Shown: positions 7,771 to 17,172 of the stretch, piece after piece
How the letters are laid out: the number at the start of each line of letters is the position of its first letter
Numbering within the stretch: the first letter of the stretch is position 1
NCBI GenBank assembly: GCA_041745535.1
Contig: JBGTIS010000019.1
Location: 1 to 18,499, forward strand
Origin: JBGTIS01 sp041745535
Lineage (GTDB): Bacteria; Bacteroidota; Bacteroidia; Cytophagales; Cyclobacteriaceae
DNA: 18,499 bases
Direction: 5' to 3'
The notes under the pieces: model-generated
The model's database searches: none
Told to the model about the DNA's origin: nothing
The model's input: the letters and a program-made list of their open reading frames with translations, nothing else
Made by a program: the position numbers and the translations under genes

Positions 7771-9309
7771 CTACTCTACATCCCACCAAACGCGGGTATT
7801 ATAATTATCGACACCAATTCGGGAAACCACATCGTTGTAACTCTTTTCGTTAAAAAGTTGCTCCGAAGTAGGATAGCCATATCGTACCGGCACCCGGTTG
7901 TTATTTACATTATCTGGCCCCGGTATAATTTCCGGAATATTGGTTCTTCGCCAGTCGAACCAGGCCTCCAGCCCGCTAAAATACAGCGCCAGCCATTTTT
8001 GTGTACCAATTTTCTGAAGCTTTTCATCAGCGGTACCGGTATATGCCACGCCCGCCTGGGTAAAATAAGAAGCATCAGGCATTACGGATATGCCATAAGA
8101 AGCGGGCACCCGGTTGCTGTAATAATTAAAAGAGGCATTAATGCCATTCAGATAATAGGTTTCAGCATTTCCTGTAATATAACCTTTTTCTGCCGCTTCT
8201 GCCAGAATAAATTGTAACTCGGCATAACTCATGATAATAGCTTCGGCAGCATTGGGCACCGCATCGTTGTTGCAGGTTAAACAGGCATACATTAATCCGA
8301 CTCTGGAAATGTAATTAGAACCCCCTTTGGCCGGATCGCCGCTGGGTGAGTACTTCAGTGCAGCCTCATCGGCCAATCCATTGGGCACACCCGCGTAATC
8401 TTCCGGTGCGCCCACCGTTCCCGCTTCCGAAGCGGTGGTAGGCTGATAATACACGTACATCCTGGGATCCTGAAATTCTTTCAGCGTCGTTTCGATGGTG
8501 GTACTCATTCTGATTTCATCAAAAGAACCAGAACGGGTGGTATACAGGGGCCACTGATTGGGCGAGGCAGGCAGGTATTCCAAAGCAGCCTGCTCATCGT
8601 TTGACGCAAACACCGGATAAGCCGTTGGGTTGCTCAGAATTTCGGTCATTTTAGCCGATGGGTCAATCCGGTCGGAAAGCCGCATATAAATTCTTAATCG
8701 CAGGGAATTGGCAAATTTGCGCCACAACATAAGGTCGCCGCCATACAAAATGTCGCCCCCAACGGGTTCGGTGGCGGTAGCCAGAATTTCATTGGCCTGC
8801 TCCAGGTCGGTCAGAATTCCCTGATACACCGCTTCCTGGGTATCGTAAGCGGGGGCATAGTTGTCGTCAGATTTCCCTTTGGTGGCTTCAAAATAAGGGA
8901 TATCGCCATAGCTGTCGGTAAGGATATGAAACATCCACGATTTAACGATCAGGGCTACCCCGATGTAATTATCCTGACCATTCTCTTCAGCGATTTCCAT
9001 AATATTGCTCAGGTCACGAAACTTGTTATAGTACTCATTCCAGGGACTATCACGTGGCCCCCAGTCGTAGCGGTCTTCGCTGGTGAACTGGATTTTAGAG
9101 GTGTATTGCATCATGATATTGCCATAATTCCAGGCTTCGCTTACCATTTCGTTGGCCGCCGTTCTTAAAATATCCGGCAAAAGTAAGTCCGGCGTAACTT
9201 CCTCAGGCTGATTAGGATTTACATTGGTTTCTTCAAAGTTTTTATCGCAACTGCCGAAAACCAGCAATCCGATGCCAAGCATCACTATCTTTTTATGTAT
9301 TGATTTCAT
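7771..9309 (-). CDS. SusD/RagB-type nutrient-binding outer-membrane lipoprotein
   Basis: 512 aa, the usual SusD-like length. The signal peptide ends in FGSC, so Cys21 should be lipidated; DKNFEE follows and suits surface export. The N-terminal region (NPNQPEEVTPDLLLPDIL, then NYGNIMMQYTS) and the later SWMFHILTDSYGDIPYFEA are typical of the SusD-like helical TPR scaffold, particularly the subgroup labelled SusD/RagB nutrient-binding. The C-terminal half carries ISRVGLMY and AIIMSYAELQFILAEAAEKG, where the latter is the conserved helix preceding the last TPR-like elements. It should form the lid over the SusC-type barrel encoded 35 nt upstream and capture substrate at the cell surface. The substrate cannot be deduced because no glycoside hydrolase, peptidase or sulfatase lies beside it. 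It ends the operon at a strong terminator. Confidence 0.95.
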   Translation of the reverse strand: MKSIHKKIVMLGIGLLVFGSCDKNFEETNVNPNQPEEVTPDLLLPDILRTAANEMVSEAWNYGNIMMQYTSKIQFTSEDRYDWGPRDSPWNEYYNKFRDLSNIMEIAEENGQDNYIGVALIVKSWMFHILTDSYGDIPYFEATKGKSDDNYAPAYDTQEAVYQGILTDLEQANEILATATEPVGGDILYGGDLMLWRKFANSLRLRIYMRLSDRIDPSAKMTEILSNPTAYPVFASNDEQAALEYLPASPNQWPLYTTRSGSFDEIRMSTTIETTLKEFQDPRMYVYYQPTTASEAGTVGAPEDYAGVPNGLADEAALKYSPSGDPAKGGSNYISRVGLMYACLTCNNDAVPNAAEAIIMSYAELQFILAEAAEKGYITGNAETYYLNGINASFNYYSNRVPASYGISVMPDASYFTQAGVAYTGTADEKLQKIGTQKWLALYFSGLEAWFDWRRTNIPEIIPGPDNVNNNRVPVRYGYPTSEQLFNEKSYNDVVSRIGVDNYNTRVWWDVE

Positions 9310-9344
9310 ATTATATCTATACTTATATTATTATCAATAAAAAT

Positions 9345-12300
9345 TTATAAGCTGAAGCTGAGGTTAAAGCCATAACTTCGGGTAGACGGATACGCCATGT
9401 TTTCAATCCCAGGTTGCAGCGTACCACCACTCATGCTCAGTGTTTCCGGATCAAAGTGTGGATTCTCGGTCCATAAGAGCAGGTTTCGGCCTACCACCGA
9501 CAGGTTCACATTTCTGAAGGGCAGGTTACCTAATATTTTGTTTGGAAGGGTATAGCCCAGCTTTACTTCTCTGAGCTTTACAAAAGAAGCGTCGTATTTG
9601 GCCACTTCCACGTTCCCACGGTTATAATACCGGTTGTTCCAGTCACGGGACGTAATTTTCACATCATTGGGTTCGTATACCCCATCGGCCACTTCTTTTA
9701 CTCCTTCAGCGATAATACCATTCTGGGGCAGATCGTAACCATTCACCGGATCCCAGGCTTCTCTGCCTACCAGGGTCTCCTCAATTTGCCCCGAGGTGCT
9801 GCCAATGGTTTTGGTTCGGGAAACTACAATACCGCCCTCCCGGATGTCGAACAGAAAAGAGAAATTCAAACCTTTATAGGTCAGCTTATTTTGTATACCT
9901 GCCATCCAGTCGGGATTGTAATTGCCCTGGTACTGCAAATTGGTATCGTGCAGGGGAATGCCACTTTCAGAATTAATGGGCTGACCAAAGTACGGGCTGC
10001 TGGGATCGGATACCCGCAACAAACCAATGCCGTAGATGGCGCCCATCGGTTGTCCTTCTCTGGCCTGAATATACGCGCCATTGCGCTCGGTAAGCGTATA
10101 GGCTTCAATCTCATCGGATAGCTCGATGATCTCACTTTGGTTGCGCGACCAGTTTACGTTGATATCCCAGCTAAAATTATTCGCCTGGATCGGGGTTCCG
10201 GTCAACATTACTTCATACCCCCAGTTTCTGATTTCACCCGCGTTAGTGACCCGTTGAGAATATCCTGAAACGGTTGTAATAGGAATCAGTATAATTTGAT
10301 TCTTACTGTGATTGTCATAATAAGTCGCGTCCAACCCCAAACGGCCATTGAAAAACCTGAGGTCAACACCGATCTCATAGGAATTCAAAGATTCCGGTTT
10401 GATATTCGAGTCATAAATAGTAGCGGTTTCAGAAACCGTTTGCGTATTGCCCCAGGGCGTACCATAATTAAATACCCCTTTTAAATTAAAAGGCTCAGTA
10501 TCATTCCCGACCTGTGCGTAACTAATTCTGGCTTTGGCAAAAGCAAACCAGGCCGGGAACTGAAACATGTCTGAAAACACGCCGGTTAACGAAACCGAAG
10601 GATAAAAATAAGAATTGTTTGAAATAGGCAAAGCGCTTGACCAGTCGTTGCGTCCTGTAATGTCCAGAAAAACCATGTTCTGATAGGCCACACGTGCTAC
10701 ACCATACAGGCTGTTGATTCTTTTCTGATCATCAAACTGCCGCGATTCTAATTGCACCCTGGAATTACCCACATTATACACTTCCGGAATCGACAATTGC
10801 GGGGCAAACAGGTCCAGATAGTTCTGTTTCTGAATCATTTGGTTCCCCCCAAAGGAAGCGGAAACATTCCAGTCGGCGTTAACATCTTTGTTGTACGACA
10901 ACAAGAAATCAGAATTCCTTTCCTCAAACATGATCGTCTCTTTCCGGTATGCGCCAAAAGGAAACCGTTGGGTGCTGAAAGCCCGTTTTCTATCTCTCAA
11001 TTCATTATAAAAGTCGGTGCCGGTTCGTACCATCAGGCTCAGCTCGGGCGTAAACTTATAGGTGGCCGACAAATTACCATAAATCCGGTTTTTATTCTGG
11101 GCATTGGTATTTTCATAGGCATTGAAATACGGATTGTCGTGGTAGTTATAGTTGTAATTGAACTGTTGACGACCTTCCAGTCCTGGCATCCAGTAATCCT
11201 GCAGGTTGCCAGTATTAATTTGCCGCCCATACCAGATCCATAGGTACATCAGACTTTCCGTGCCATAACTGATGGAAGGCCGGTTATCCGATTCCTGCTT
11301 GATATAAGTGATGTTGGCATCGGCCGATAACTTATCGGTAAAGTTCCAGCTTCCGCTCAGGTTGGTGGTGTACCGGTCTAAATCGGTATTCGGCACAATA
11401 CCTTCCTGGTTCATGCTGGTAAGGCTCAGCCGGAAATTACCATGGTCGTTGCTGCCGGAAATGGCCACATTATTAGTAAAGGTGTTGCCTGTCCGAAAGA
11501 AATTGTCAATGTTAGATGGGTTGGAGGTCCAGGGTGTGGGCACAATGGTGCTGCCTGCAGGTGCGTTTAAATCGCCACCTCGAAATGGAATCGGATTACC
11601 GCTGGCATCGATCCGGGGAGAGTCGAACTGAGGAATTTTCAGGATTTCTCCGGCTTTTTGGGGAATTCCCAGAAACTCACCATCCTGTGGGAACACATAG
11701 TCGTGCAAAGGACCCCAGCTTTCGTCCACGCCATCCGCTACGCCGGAACCGGCACCATCGGCAAAAGCGAAAAATCCACCATTGCCCTGCCCGTATTTGT
11801 CCTGCCAGTCGGGCATTACCAAGGGCGTTTCAAAAGTAGCATTTGAGTTTACCGATACGCCAATTCCCTTTTTTCCTTTCCCTGTTTTGGTTTTGATAAT
11901 GATAACCCCATTGGCCCCTCTGGAACCGTACAAAGCCGTGGCACTGGGTCCTTTCAATATCGACATAGATTCGATGTCGTCCGGATTGATTTCAGCGGCG
12001 GCATTGCCATAGTCTACTTCCAGGTTATTTCTACCCGAGGAGCCTACTACCTGGTTGCTGATGGGTACGCCATCTACAATAAACAAAGGTTGGTTTTTAT
12101 TAAAGTTCAGAGAAGACTCGCCCCGAATGGTAACCCGGGCCGATCCGCCAATACCGGAAGCGGAATTGGTAACCTGAACGCCCGCCACTTTACCAGCCAG
12201 CGAATTCACCAGGTTTACTTCCCTGGCCTCGGTAATTTCCGAACCATCTACTTCCTGTATGGCATATCCCAGGGCTTTTTTCTCCCGTTCCACTCCCAAA

Positions 12301-12662
12301 GCCGTAACTACCACCTCCGAAAGTTCTTCGGCACTAGGCTGCAGGCTGACGTCGATGGTGGACCGGCCTGCTATGTCAACTTCGCTGGTGGCAAACCCTA
12401 CGAAAGAGAAAATCAGTGTTTGGGCATCAGCGTTCGCGCTAAGCCTGTATTGTCCATCAAAATCGGTAATAGTTCCCTGATTGGTTCCCTTTACCAAAAC
12501 GTTAACCCCTGGTACAGCCGATCCGTCGTCGGCCGAAGTTACCGTACCACTAATGGTATTTTCCTGGGCAAAAGCCCCGGCATGCGACAGCAGAAAAAAC
12601 GCGGTAAGTAGTGTAAATCCGCCTTTCCGCCATGAATAAACATGATGTAAATGGTTTTTCAT
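9345..12662 (-). CDS. SusC/RagA-type TonB-dependent outer-membrane transporter
   Basis: 1105 aa from the ATG at 12662. The frame opens 21 codons earlier (12725), but only the internal Met gives a proper signal peptide (MKNHLHHVYSWRKGG, then TLLTAFFLL, ending near AFAQ at 31-33). A carboxypeptidase-D regulatory-like domain follows (about 36-108: TISGTVTSADDGSAVPGVNV), then SEVVVTALG (115-123) and the plug domain with SILKGPSATALYGSRGANG (234-252), the signature of this family. The rest is the 22-strand beta-barrel, ending in SYGFNLSFSL with the usual aromatic/hydrophobic C-terminus. It imports a ligand across the outer membrane using TonB-ExbBD energy, paired with the SusD-type lipoprotein 35 nt downstream. 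There is no N-terminal sigma/anti-sigma signalling extension and no linked regulator in the window. Confidence 0.96.
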   Translation of the reverse strand: MKNHLHHVYSWRKGGFTLLTAFFLLSHAGAFAQENTISGTVTSADDGSAVPGVNVLVKGTNQGTITDFDGQYRLSANADAQTLIFSFVGFATSEVDIAGRSTIDVSLQPSAEELSEVVVTALGVEREKKALGYAIQEVDGSEITEAREVNLVNSLAGKVAGVQVTNSASGIGGSARVTIRGESSLNFNKNQPLFIVDGVPISNQVVGSSGRNNLEVDYGNAAAEINPDDIESMSILKGPSATALYGSRGANGVIIIKTKTGKGKKGIGVSVNSNATFETPLVMPDWQDKYGQGNGGFFAFADGAGSGVADGVDESWGPLHDYVFPQDGEFLGIPQKAGEILKIPQFDSPRIDASGNPIPFRGGDLNAPAGSTIVPTPWTSNPSNIDNFFRTGNTFTNNVAISGSNDHGNFRLSLTSMNQEGIVPNTDLDRYTTNLSGSWNFTDKLSADANITYIKQESDNRPSISYGTESLMYLWIWYGRQINTGNLQDYWMPGLEGRQQFNYNYNYHDNPYFNAYENTNAQNKNRIYGNLSATYKFTPELSLMVRTGTDFYNELRDRKRAFSTQRFPFGAYRKETIMFEERNSDFLLSYNKDVNADWNVSASFGGNQMIQKQNYLDLFAPQLSIPEVYNVGNSRVQLESRQFDDQKRINSLYGVARVAYQNMVFLDITGRNDWSSALPISNNSYFYPSVSLTGVFSDMFQFPAWFAFAKARISYAQVGNDTEPFNLKGVFNYGTPWGNTQTVSETATIYDSNIKPESLNSYEIGVDLRFFNGRLGLDATYYDNHSKNQIILIPITTVSGYSQRVTNAGEIRNWGYEVMLTGTPIQANNFSWDINVNWSRNQSEIIELSDEIEAYTLTERNGAYIQAREGQPMGAIYGIGLLRVSDPSSPYFGQPINSESGIPLHDTNLQYQGNYNPDWMAGIQNKLTYKGLNFSFLFDIREGGIVVSRTKTIGSTSGQIEETLVGREAWDPVNGYDLPQNGIIAEGVKEVADGVYEPNDVKITSRDWNNRYYNRGNVEVAKYDASFVKLREVKLGYTLPNKILGNLPFRNVNLSVVGRNLLLWTENPHFDPETLSMSGGTLQPGIENMAYPSTRSYGFNLSFSL

Positions 12663-13052
12663 AATTGATAGTTTAAATGAAGAAAAATAATTACAAGAAA
12701 TAGGATGATGAAAATTATCAAACAAAATTTATAGCTTGAATCAGCGCATTATTAACAATCTGCCAGTTCTCCCTCGTGATGTAGGGTATTTTTTGGGTTA
12801 AAATATTCAGCTGTTTTTTGGCAAATCTAGTAGTTTATTCGCATTGCCATTCTTCTTTAAAATTATCAATCTGTTACCAAATTGTTATGTGAAGAATATA
12901 GATATTATTGGTCACATTTCCATTGAAATCGTATATAAAATTCAATGCTGCTTTTTGGTAATAAGTAATGTGCTACCTGTTATTAAATGTAGGAAAGGAA
13001 AGAAAGAAGTGCAAGTTTATTTATATTAAAGTAATTTAATTTCTCTAAACAA
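12663..13052. other. Divergent intergenic region between the susC-type gene and alkA
   Basis: This AT-rich 390-nt region must hold the promoters of both the susCD operon (minus) and the alkA-ogt pair (plus). On the minus strand, TAGATTTG at 12829-12822 fits the -7 consensus TAnnTTTG exactly, but no TTG lies at the proper distance upstream, so it is only a weak candidate. No convincing promoter was found for alkA. A short open frame at 12844-13029 has no recognisable product and is probably not coding. Confidence 0.45.
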
Positions 13053-13949
13053 ATGCAAACCCTATTATTACGAACTCCGGAAGAATTTAATTTTCAACAG
13101 TGCCTGCGATACCTGGGTCGGTCGGCCCGCGAAAGCCTGCACCATATTGAAGATGGAAAATGGATCAAGGCGGTAAACCTGAACCACCGGAAAATTATTT
13201 TTGAGGTATCCGCTCAGGGAAAAAATCAGTTAGAAGTTAAATACACCGCCAGAAATCCTGACAAAAGGGTGGCCGCTTTACTGGTTAATTATCTGGTTGA
13301 AGTTTTTGACCTGACTACCGACCTGAAACCGTTTTACCAATTAACTGCCCAGGATGCCTTACTCAGCAAATTCGTCAGTAACCATTATGGCCTCAGGCTT
13401 ATTGGCATTCCCGATTTGTTTGAAGCTTTTGCCTGGGCCATTATCGGCCAGCAAATCAACCTGGATTTTGCCTATACGCTGAAGCGCAGACTGGTAACCC
13501 AGTTTGGTGATGCCGCCGAGTACGAAGGTCGTACCTTATATCTGTTTCCGGAACCTGAAAAAATCGCCAGCTTGTCGTTTACTGACTTAACCGGATTACA
13601 ATTTTCGGCCAGAAAGGCTGAATATGTAATCGGCATTGCCCAGTCAATAAAAAAAGGAGCAATCACGAAAGAATCACTCAAAAGTATTTCTTTTGAAGAT
13701 GCCATTCATAGAATGAGGAAAATCAGAGGGGTTGGTAACTGGACCGCCAATTATGTGGCTATGAAGTGCTTGCGCATGCCGGAGGCATTTCCCCTGGAAG
13801 ATGTGGGCCTGCACAACGCATTAAAACGCATTATGAATCTGGACAAAAAACCTGAGATTGATATGATAAAAGAACTGAGTAAATCGTGGGGTGGATGGCA
13901 GGCTTATATCACCTTTTATTTCTGGCAAACCCTGGCAACTTATGCGTGA
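13053..13949 (+). CDS. alkA: DNA-3-methyladenine glycosylase II (AlkA-type)
   Basis: 298 aa. It excises alkylated bases such as 3-methyladenine from DNA, starting base-excision repair in the cytoplasm. The N-terminal ~100 residues match the AlkA beta-sheet domain in size. The HhH-GPD fold follows: FAWAIIGQQI (126-135), the helix-hairpin-helix around RKIRGVGNWTANYVAM (222-237), and Asp250 in FPLEDVGLHNAL, which aligns with the catalytic Asp of Escherichia coli AlkA. GWQAYITFYFW (281-291) matches the C-terminal helix of the family. No iron-sulfur cysteines are present, as expected for AlkA rather than EndoIII. The stop overlaps the start of the methyltransferase gene by 8 nt, so the two are translationally coupled. 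No Ada regulator is visible in the window. Confidence 0.93.
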   Translation: MQTLLLRTPEEFNFQQCLRYLGRSARESLHHIEDGKWIKAVNLNHRKIIFEVSAQGKNQLEVKYTARNPDKRVAALLVNYLVEVFDLTTDLKPFYQLTAQDALLSKFVSNHYGLRLIGIPDLFEAFAWAIIGQQINLDFAYTLKRRLVTQFGDAAEYEGRTLYLFPEPEKIASLSFTDLTGLQFSARKAEYVIGIAQSIKKGAITKESLKSISFEDAIHRMRKIRGVGNWTANYVAMKCLRMPEAFPLEDVGLHNALKRIMNLDKKPEIDMIKELSKSWGGWQAYITFYFWQTLATYA

Positions 13950-14445
13950 ATACCAAGCCCTGCTCCCATCGCCAATTGGAAATCTGGTAATCGCAGGCAC
14001 TGAAAGTGCTGTTACCAGCATACTATTTTCTGATCAGGAAAACCTGCATGACATTGCCACCTCCGAGATGATCTCGTTACCCCAGGTTCTTCATTGTTGT
14101 ATAACGCGACTACAGGAATATTTTGAGGGTACAAGACAAAATTTTGATATACCCCTAGCACAAAAAGGGACAGCTTTTCAGCAATTGGTTTGGGAAAATC
14201 TGCTTACGATTCCGTATGCTAAAACCTGTTCGTACCTGGAACTGGCCCGGAAAATTGGTAACGCGAAAAGCATCAGAGCGGTGGGTACCACCAATGGGAA
14301 AAACCAATTGAGTATTGTAGTTCCCTGCCACCGGGTAATCGGTTCTGATGGCAGCCTCACCGGCTATGGCGGAGGATTGTGGCGAAAAAAATGGTTACTG
14401 GAACATGAAAGAAAAATCGCTTATGGCATACAAACTTTATTCTGA
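13942..14445 (+). CDS. ogt: Methylated-DNA--protein-cysteine S-methyltransferase (Ogt-type)
   Basis: 167 aa from ATG 13942, which overlaps the alkA stop by 8 nt. An earlier in-frame ATG at 13891 would place 17 unrelated residues inside alkA, while MREYQALLPSPIG looks like a normal MGMT start. It is a suicide repair protein that moves the alkyl group from O6-alkylguanine to its own Cys129 in VVPCHRVIG. Other family landmarks are FQQLVWENLLTIPYAKTCSY (79-98), RAVGTTNGKN (112-121, with the arginine finger Arg112) and LTGYGGGLWRKKWLLEHE (139-156). Two positions differ from the usual pattern: Thr117 where Ala is common (AxNGxN), and Gln122 where Pro normally follows the Asn. Neither removes a catalytic residue. 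There is no AdaA/AdaB fusion, so it acts as a stand-alone repair enzyme. Confidence 0.93.
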   Translation: MREYQALLPSPIGNLVIAGTESAVTSILFSDQENLHDIATSEMISLPQVLHCCITRLQEYFEGTRQNFDIPLAQKGTAFQQLVWENLLTIPYAKTCSYLELARKIGNAKSIRAVGTTNGKNQLSIVVPCHRVIGSDGSLTGYGGGLWRKKWLLEHERKIAYGIQTLF

Positions 14446-14586
14446 CTCCGCTAAAATTCATCAGGAAAGTTTTTGTTAAGTTCGCATCGCTTTATTAAAA
14501 TATTGAATTCCTAATTTAATTTAATAGGTGTAATATTTTAGCTTTATTTGTTTCATGGTAATTTTCTTTAAAATTTATCTTGCTAA

Positions 14587-16956
14587 ATGATTAATTCCCA
14601 CTCAGCAAGAATTTTATTTCTAATATTTCTGGTCATAAAAGTTTACGATGCAACTGCGGGTACCCCTAAACCCGTCGCACAATCCGGAATTATTGATTTT
14701 CGCTCTGTACCTATTGAAGATAAAATATTTCCACTGCAGGGTGAATTTGAATTTTATTGGAAAAAATTTCTTACGCCTGACAGTTTTACTACCCGGAATC
14801 CGGCATCCAAAAAGTTTAGCGGCTTTCCTGAAATCTGGAAAAACCAGGTATACGGACAGGATACAATTTCAGCCATGGGATATGGCACTTATCGGTTTCA
14901 AATTATTCTGCCAGCTACTTACAATAAAAATGAATGGCTGGGCATTGGGCTGGCTGATCTCTATACTTCTTATAAATTATTTATCGATGGAAAAGAGGTG
15001 GCTGCTAATGGCGTGGTGGCCACTTCTGAAAATGAATATACGCCATTCTGGTTGCCACAGGTTGCAACGTTTATTCCCAGTAACGATACCGTAAATGTAA
15101 TTCTTCAGATTGCCAACTTCAAACATGCCAAAGGAGGCTCCAGAGAAGCTTTAATTTTTGGCAAAGCCAGTGCTTTAACCCAACGCTATCAGCATAATCT
15201 CGATTACGATTTTATTCTTTTCGGATGTGTGCTCATGGGTGGATTGTTTTTTCTGGGATTGTATTTTTTCAGCAGAAACGAGATTTCATTGCTCTGGTTC
15301 TCGATGTTCTGTATTACCTATAGTTACCGGTTCATTGGGGCAAAGAACTATGGGTTGCACCAACTTTTTACTGATATTCCCTGGACGGTAACCATCCATC
15401 TGGAGTATTTTATGCTCTACTTTTCGGCTTTTGTATTTGGGCGCTGCACTTTTCAACTCTACCCTGAAGTTTCATCAAAACTTATTATCAGAATATTTAG
15501 TGCCAGTACGCTAATTCTTACCGGCATTGTAGTAGTTGCCCCAACGGATATTTTTACCAATACCTTGATTCCGTTTTTCGTGTTATTGGGTTTGTATATT
15601 CCAATTTTTATGGGAATTTATATCAAAGCTACCTTGCGGCGGTTAGATGGGGCCATTTTCGCGTTGTTGAGTACCGGGGCCATCGTTTTCTCCTTTTCCT
15701 ACGACATATTAGCGTACCTGGGCCTATTTGAAAAAAATAATATTGTCATTTTCTTCAGCTATTTCGCTTTCTTTTTTCTGCAATCTCTTATTTTGTCCTA
15801 CCGGTTCGCCAAATCGTATCAGCGGGCTTTGGCAAAAGCTGAAATGGCTTCTTTGGCCAAAATGGAATTTTTGTCTACCATGTCGCACGAAATTCGTACG
15901 CCATTGAACGCGATTGTGGGTATGTCGAACCTGATCGCGGTAGCGCCTTCACAAACCGAAAACCTGGAAACATTAAAGTTTGCCTCCAGACACCTGATGT
16001 TTCTGATTAATGATATCCTGGATTACTCAAAAATTGATGCCGGAAAAATTGAGTTTGAAAAGGAGCCTGCCAATGTCAGAGAGCTGATGAAGAAACTGGT
16101 TGCCGTATACCGAGAAAGGGCCGTTGAAAAGAAGAACCAGATACTTACTGAAATTGATGAAGCCATCCCTGACCTTATTCTCTGCGACTCCACACGTTTG
16201 AATCAGATTATATCCAACCTGGTAAGCAACGCCATCAAATTTACCGATCAGGGTATTATAAGAATCTGCCTGCGGAAAATATCGGGCGATGAGCAATCGG
16301 TTTCTATCCGGTTTTCGGTAGAAGATACGGGTATTGGCATCGCCCCCGAACAACAGGGCTTTATTTTTGAGAATTTCAGCCAGGCAAGTTCTTCCACCAC
16401 CCGAAAGTTTGGCGGTACAGGGCTAGGTTTAACTATTACCCAAAAGCTTCTTGAACTTCAGGGCGTTAAAATACAGTTAAGCAGTGAAGAAGGACAGGGT
16501 TCCTGCTTTTTCTTTACCCAAACTTTTGAAATTCCAGCGCGGCAGGAAACTGAACCTGAGCGTTCTAGCGAGCGAATTATTTCCGCGGATGTACTGGCTG
16601 GCAAAAAAATACTGCTGGTGGAAGATAATCCCGTGAATGTGCTAATCGCCTCCAAATTTCTTCAGAAATGGAATGTACAGGTGGATGTAGCTGAAAGTGG
16701 AATGATGGCACTGGATAAATTCAGTGACCATGAACTGGTGTTGATGGACCTTGAGATGCCGGAAATGGATGGGTTTACCACTACTTACAATCTACGGAAA
16801 AAAGGAATTAATGTCCCCATCATTGCCCTCACCGCTTCGGCACTGATTGAGGTCAAAGAAAAAGTGCTTCAAAGTGGTATGAATGACTTTGTTACCAAAC
16901 CGTTTGATCCCCAGGAGCTATTTACCAAAATCGCCAGCCATTTGGTTTCGGAATAG
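14587..16956 (+). CDS. 7TMR-DISM hybrid histidine kinase with C-terminal receiver
   Basis: 789 aa. After a signal-like N-terminus (1-25), residues about 35-195 form an extracytoplasmic jelly-roll domain of the 7TMR-DISM extracellular type, with GYGTYRFQIILP and a later LFIDGKEVAANG. About seven hydrophobic segments follow (about 205-405). A short coiled coil leads into HisKA with His434 in STMSHEIRTPLNAIVGM. The ATPase domain has Asn544/Asn548, DTGIG (580-584) and GGTGLGL (609-615). A receiver domain (673-785) has Glu679/Asp680, phospho-acceptor Asp721 in LMDLEMPEMDG, Thr749 and Lys771, all intact. It probably senses a small ligand at the periplasmic face and relays phosphate internally to Asp721, then to an unlinked phosphotransfer protein. 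No output domain or DNA-binding domain is attached. It starts 141 nt after ogt on the same strand, with no terminator seen between them; co-transcription is possible. Confidence 0.95.
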   Translation: MINSHSARILFLIFLVIKVYDATAGTPKPVAQSGIIDFRSVPIEDKIFPLQGEFEFYWKKFLTPDSFTTRNPASKKFSGFPEIWKNQVYGQDTISAMGYGTYRFQIILPATYNKNEWLGIGLADLYTSYKLFIDGKEVAANGVVATSENEYTPFWLPQVATFIPSNDTVNVILQIANFKHAKGGSREALIFGKASALTQRYQHNLDYDFILFGCVLMGGLFFLGLYFFSRNEISLLWFSMFCITYSYRFIGAKNYGLHQLFTDIPWTVTIHLEYFMLYFSAFVFGRCTFQLYPEVSSKLIIRIFSASTLILTGIVVVAPTDIFTNTLIPFFVLLGLYIPIFMGIYIKATLRRLDGAIFALLSTGAIVFSFSYDILAYLGLFEKNNIVIFFSYFAFFFLQSLILSYRFAKSYQRALAKAEMASLAKMEFLSTMSHEIRTPLNAIVGMSNLIAVAPSQTENLETLKFASRHLMFLINDILDYSKIDAGKIEFEKEPANVRELMKKLVAVYRERAVEKKNQILTEIDEAIPDLILCDSTRLNQIISNLVSNAIKFTDQGIIRICLRKISGDEQSVSIRFSVEDTGIGIAPEQQGFIFENFSQASSSTTRKFGGTGLGLTITQKLLELQGVKIQLSSEEGQGSCFFFTQTFEIPARQETEPERSSERIISADVLAGKKILLVEDNPVNVLIASKFLQKWNVQVDVAESGMMALDKFSDHELVLMDLEMPEMDGFTTTYNLRKKGINVPIIALTASALIEVKEKVLQSGMNDFVTKPFDPQELFTKIASHLVSE

Positions 16957-17003
16957 CAGTAAAATCTATAACCTGCTGCCACATTATTAAAGAACAATAG
17001 GTC

Positions 17004-17157
17004 AGGAGTTACGCAAAGTATAAAATTGCTTTTCCCGGCCTTGTGCCGGGACCCCATACTAAGAAGTACTTCTGTGCTTCTATTCCGGGATGCCGACTAT
17101 GCGTCCCAGCAATAAATGCGGCAACACTACCTTTTCTCAATTTTTTGCGTAATTCCT
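17004..17157. mobile_element. MITE-like palindromic element with terminal inverted repeats
   Basis: AGGAGTTACGCAAA (17004-17017) is mirrored by TTTGCGTAATTCCT (17144-17157) with one mismatch over 14 bp. The match resumes just inside with AAAATTG (17022-17028) against CAATTTT (17138-17144). CAATA (16995-16999) and TATTG, just outside on each side, extend it imperfectly. Inside are a perfect 6-bp stem CCCGGC/GCCGGG (17034-17050), a 12-bp palindrome AGAAGTACTTCT (17062-17073) and TGCCG/CGGCA (17091-17095 with 17119-17123). No protein is encoded. It sits between two convergent genes, a usual place for such elements, and could also act as a transcription barrier for both. The mobile nature is inferred from structure; copies elsewhere in the genome would prove it. 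Confidence 0.6.
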
Positions 17158-17172
17158 ATAGGTATTGATTAT

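Noticed and set aside
12663..12725. Longer N-terminus for the SusC-type protein (start at 12725)
   Set aside because: The 21 extra residues precede a complete signal peptide that begins at the internal Met; an extension would bury the signal.
13891..13941. Upstream start for the methyltransferase
   Set aside because: It would add residues encoded entirely inside alkA that do not resemble an MGMT N-terminus; the ATG at 13942 gives the usual length.
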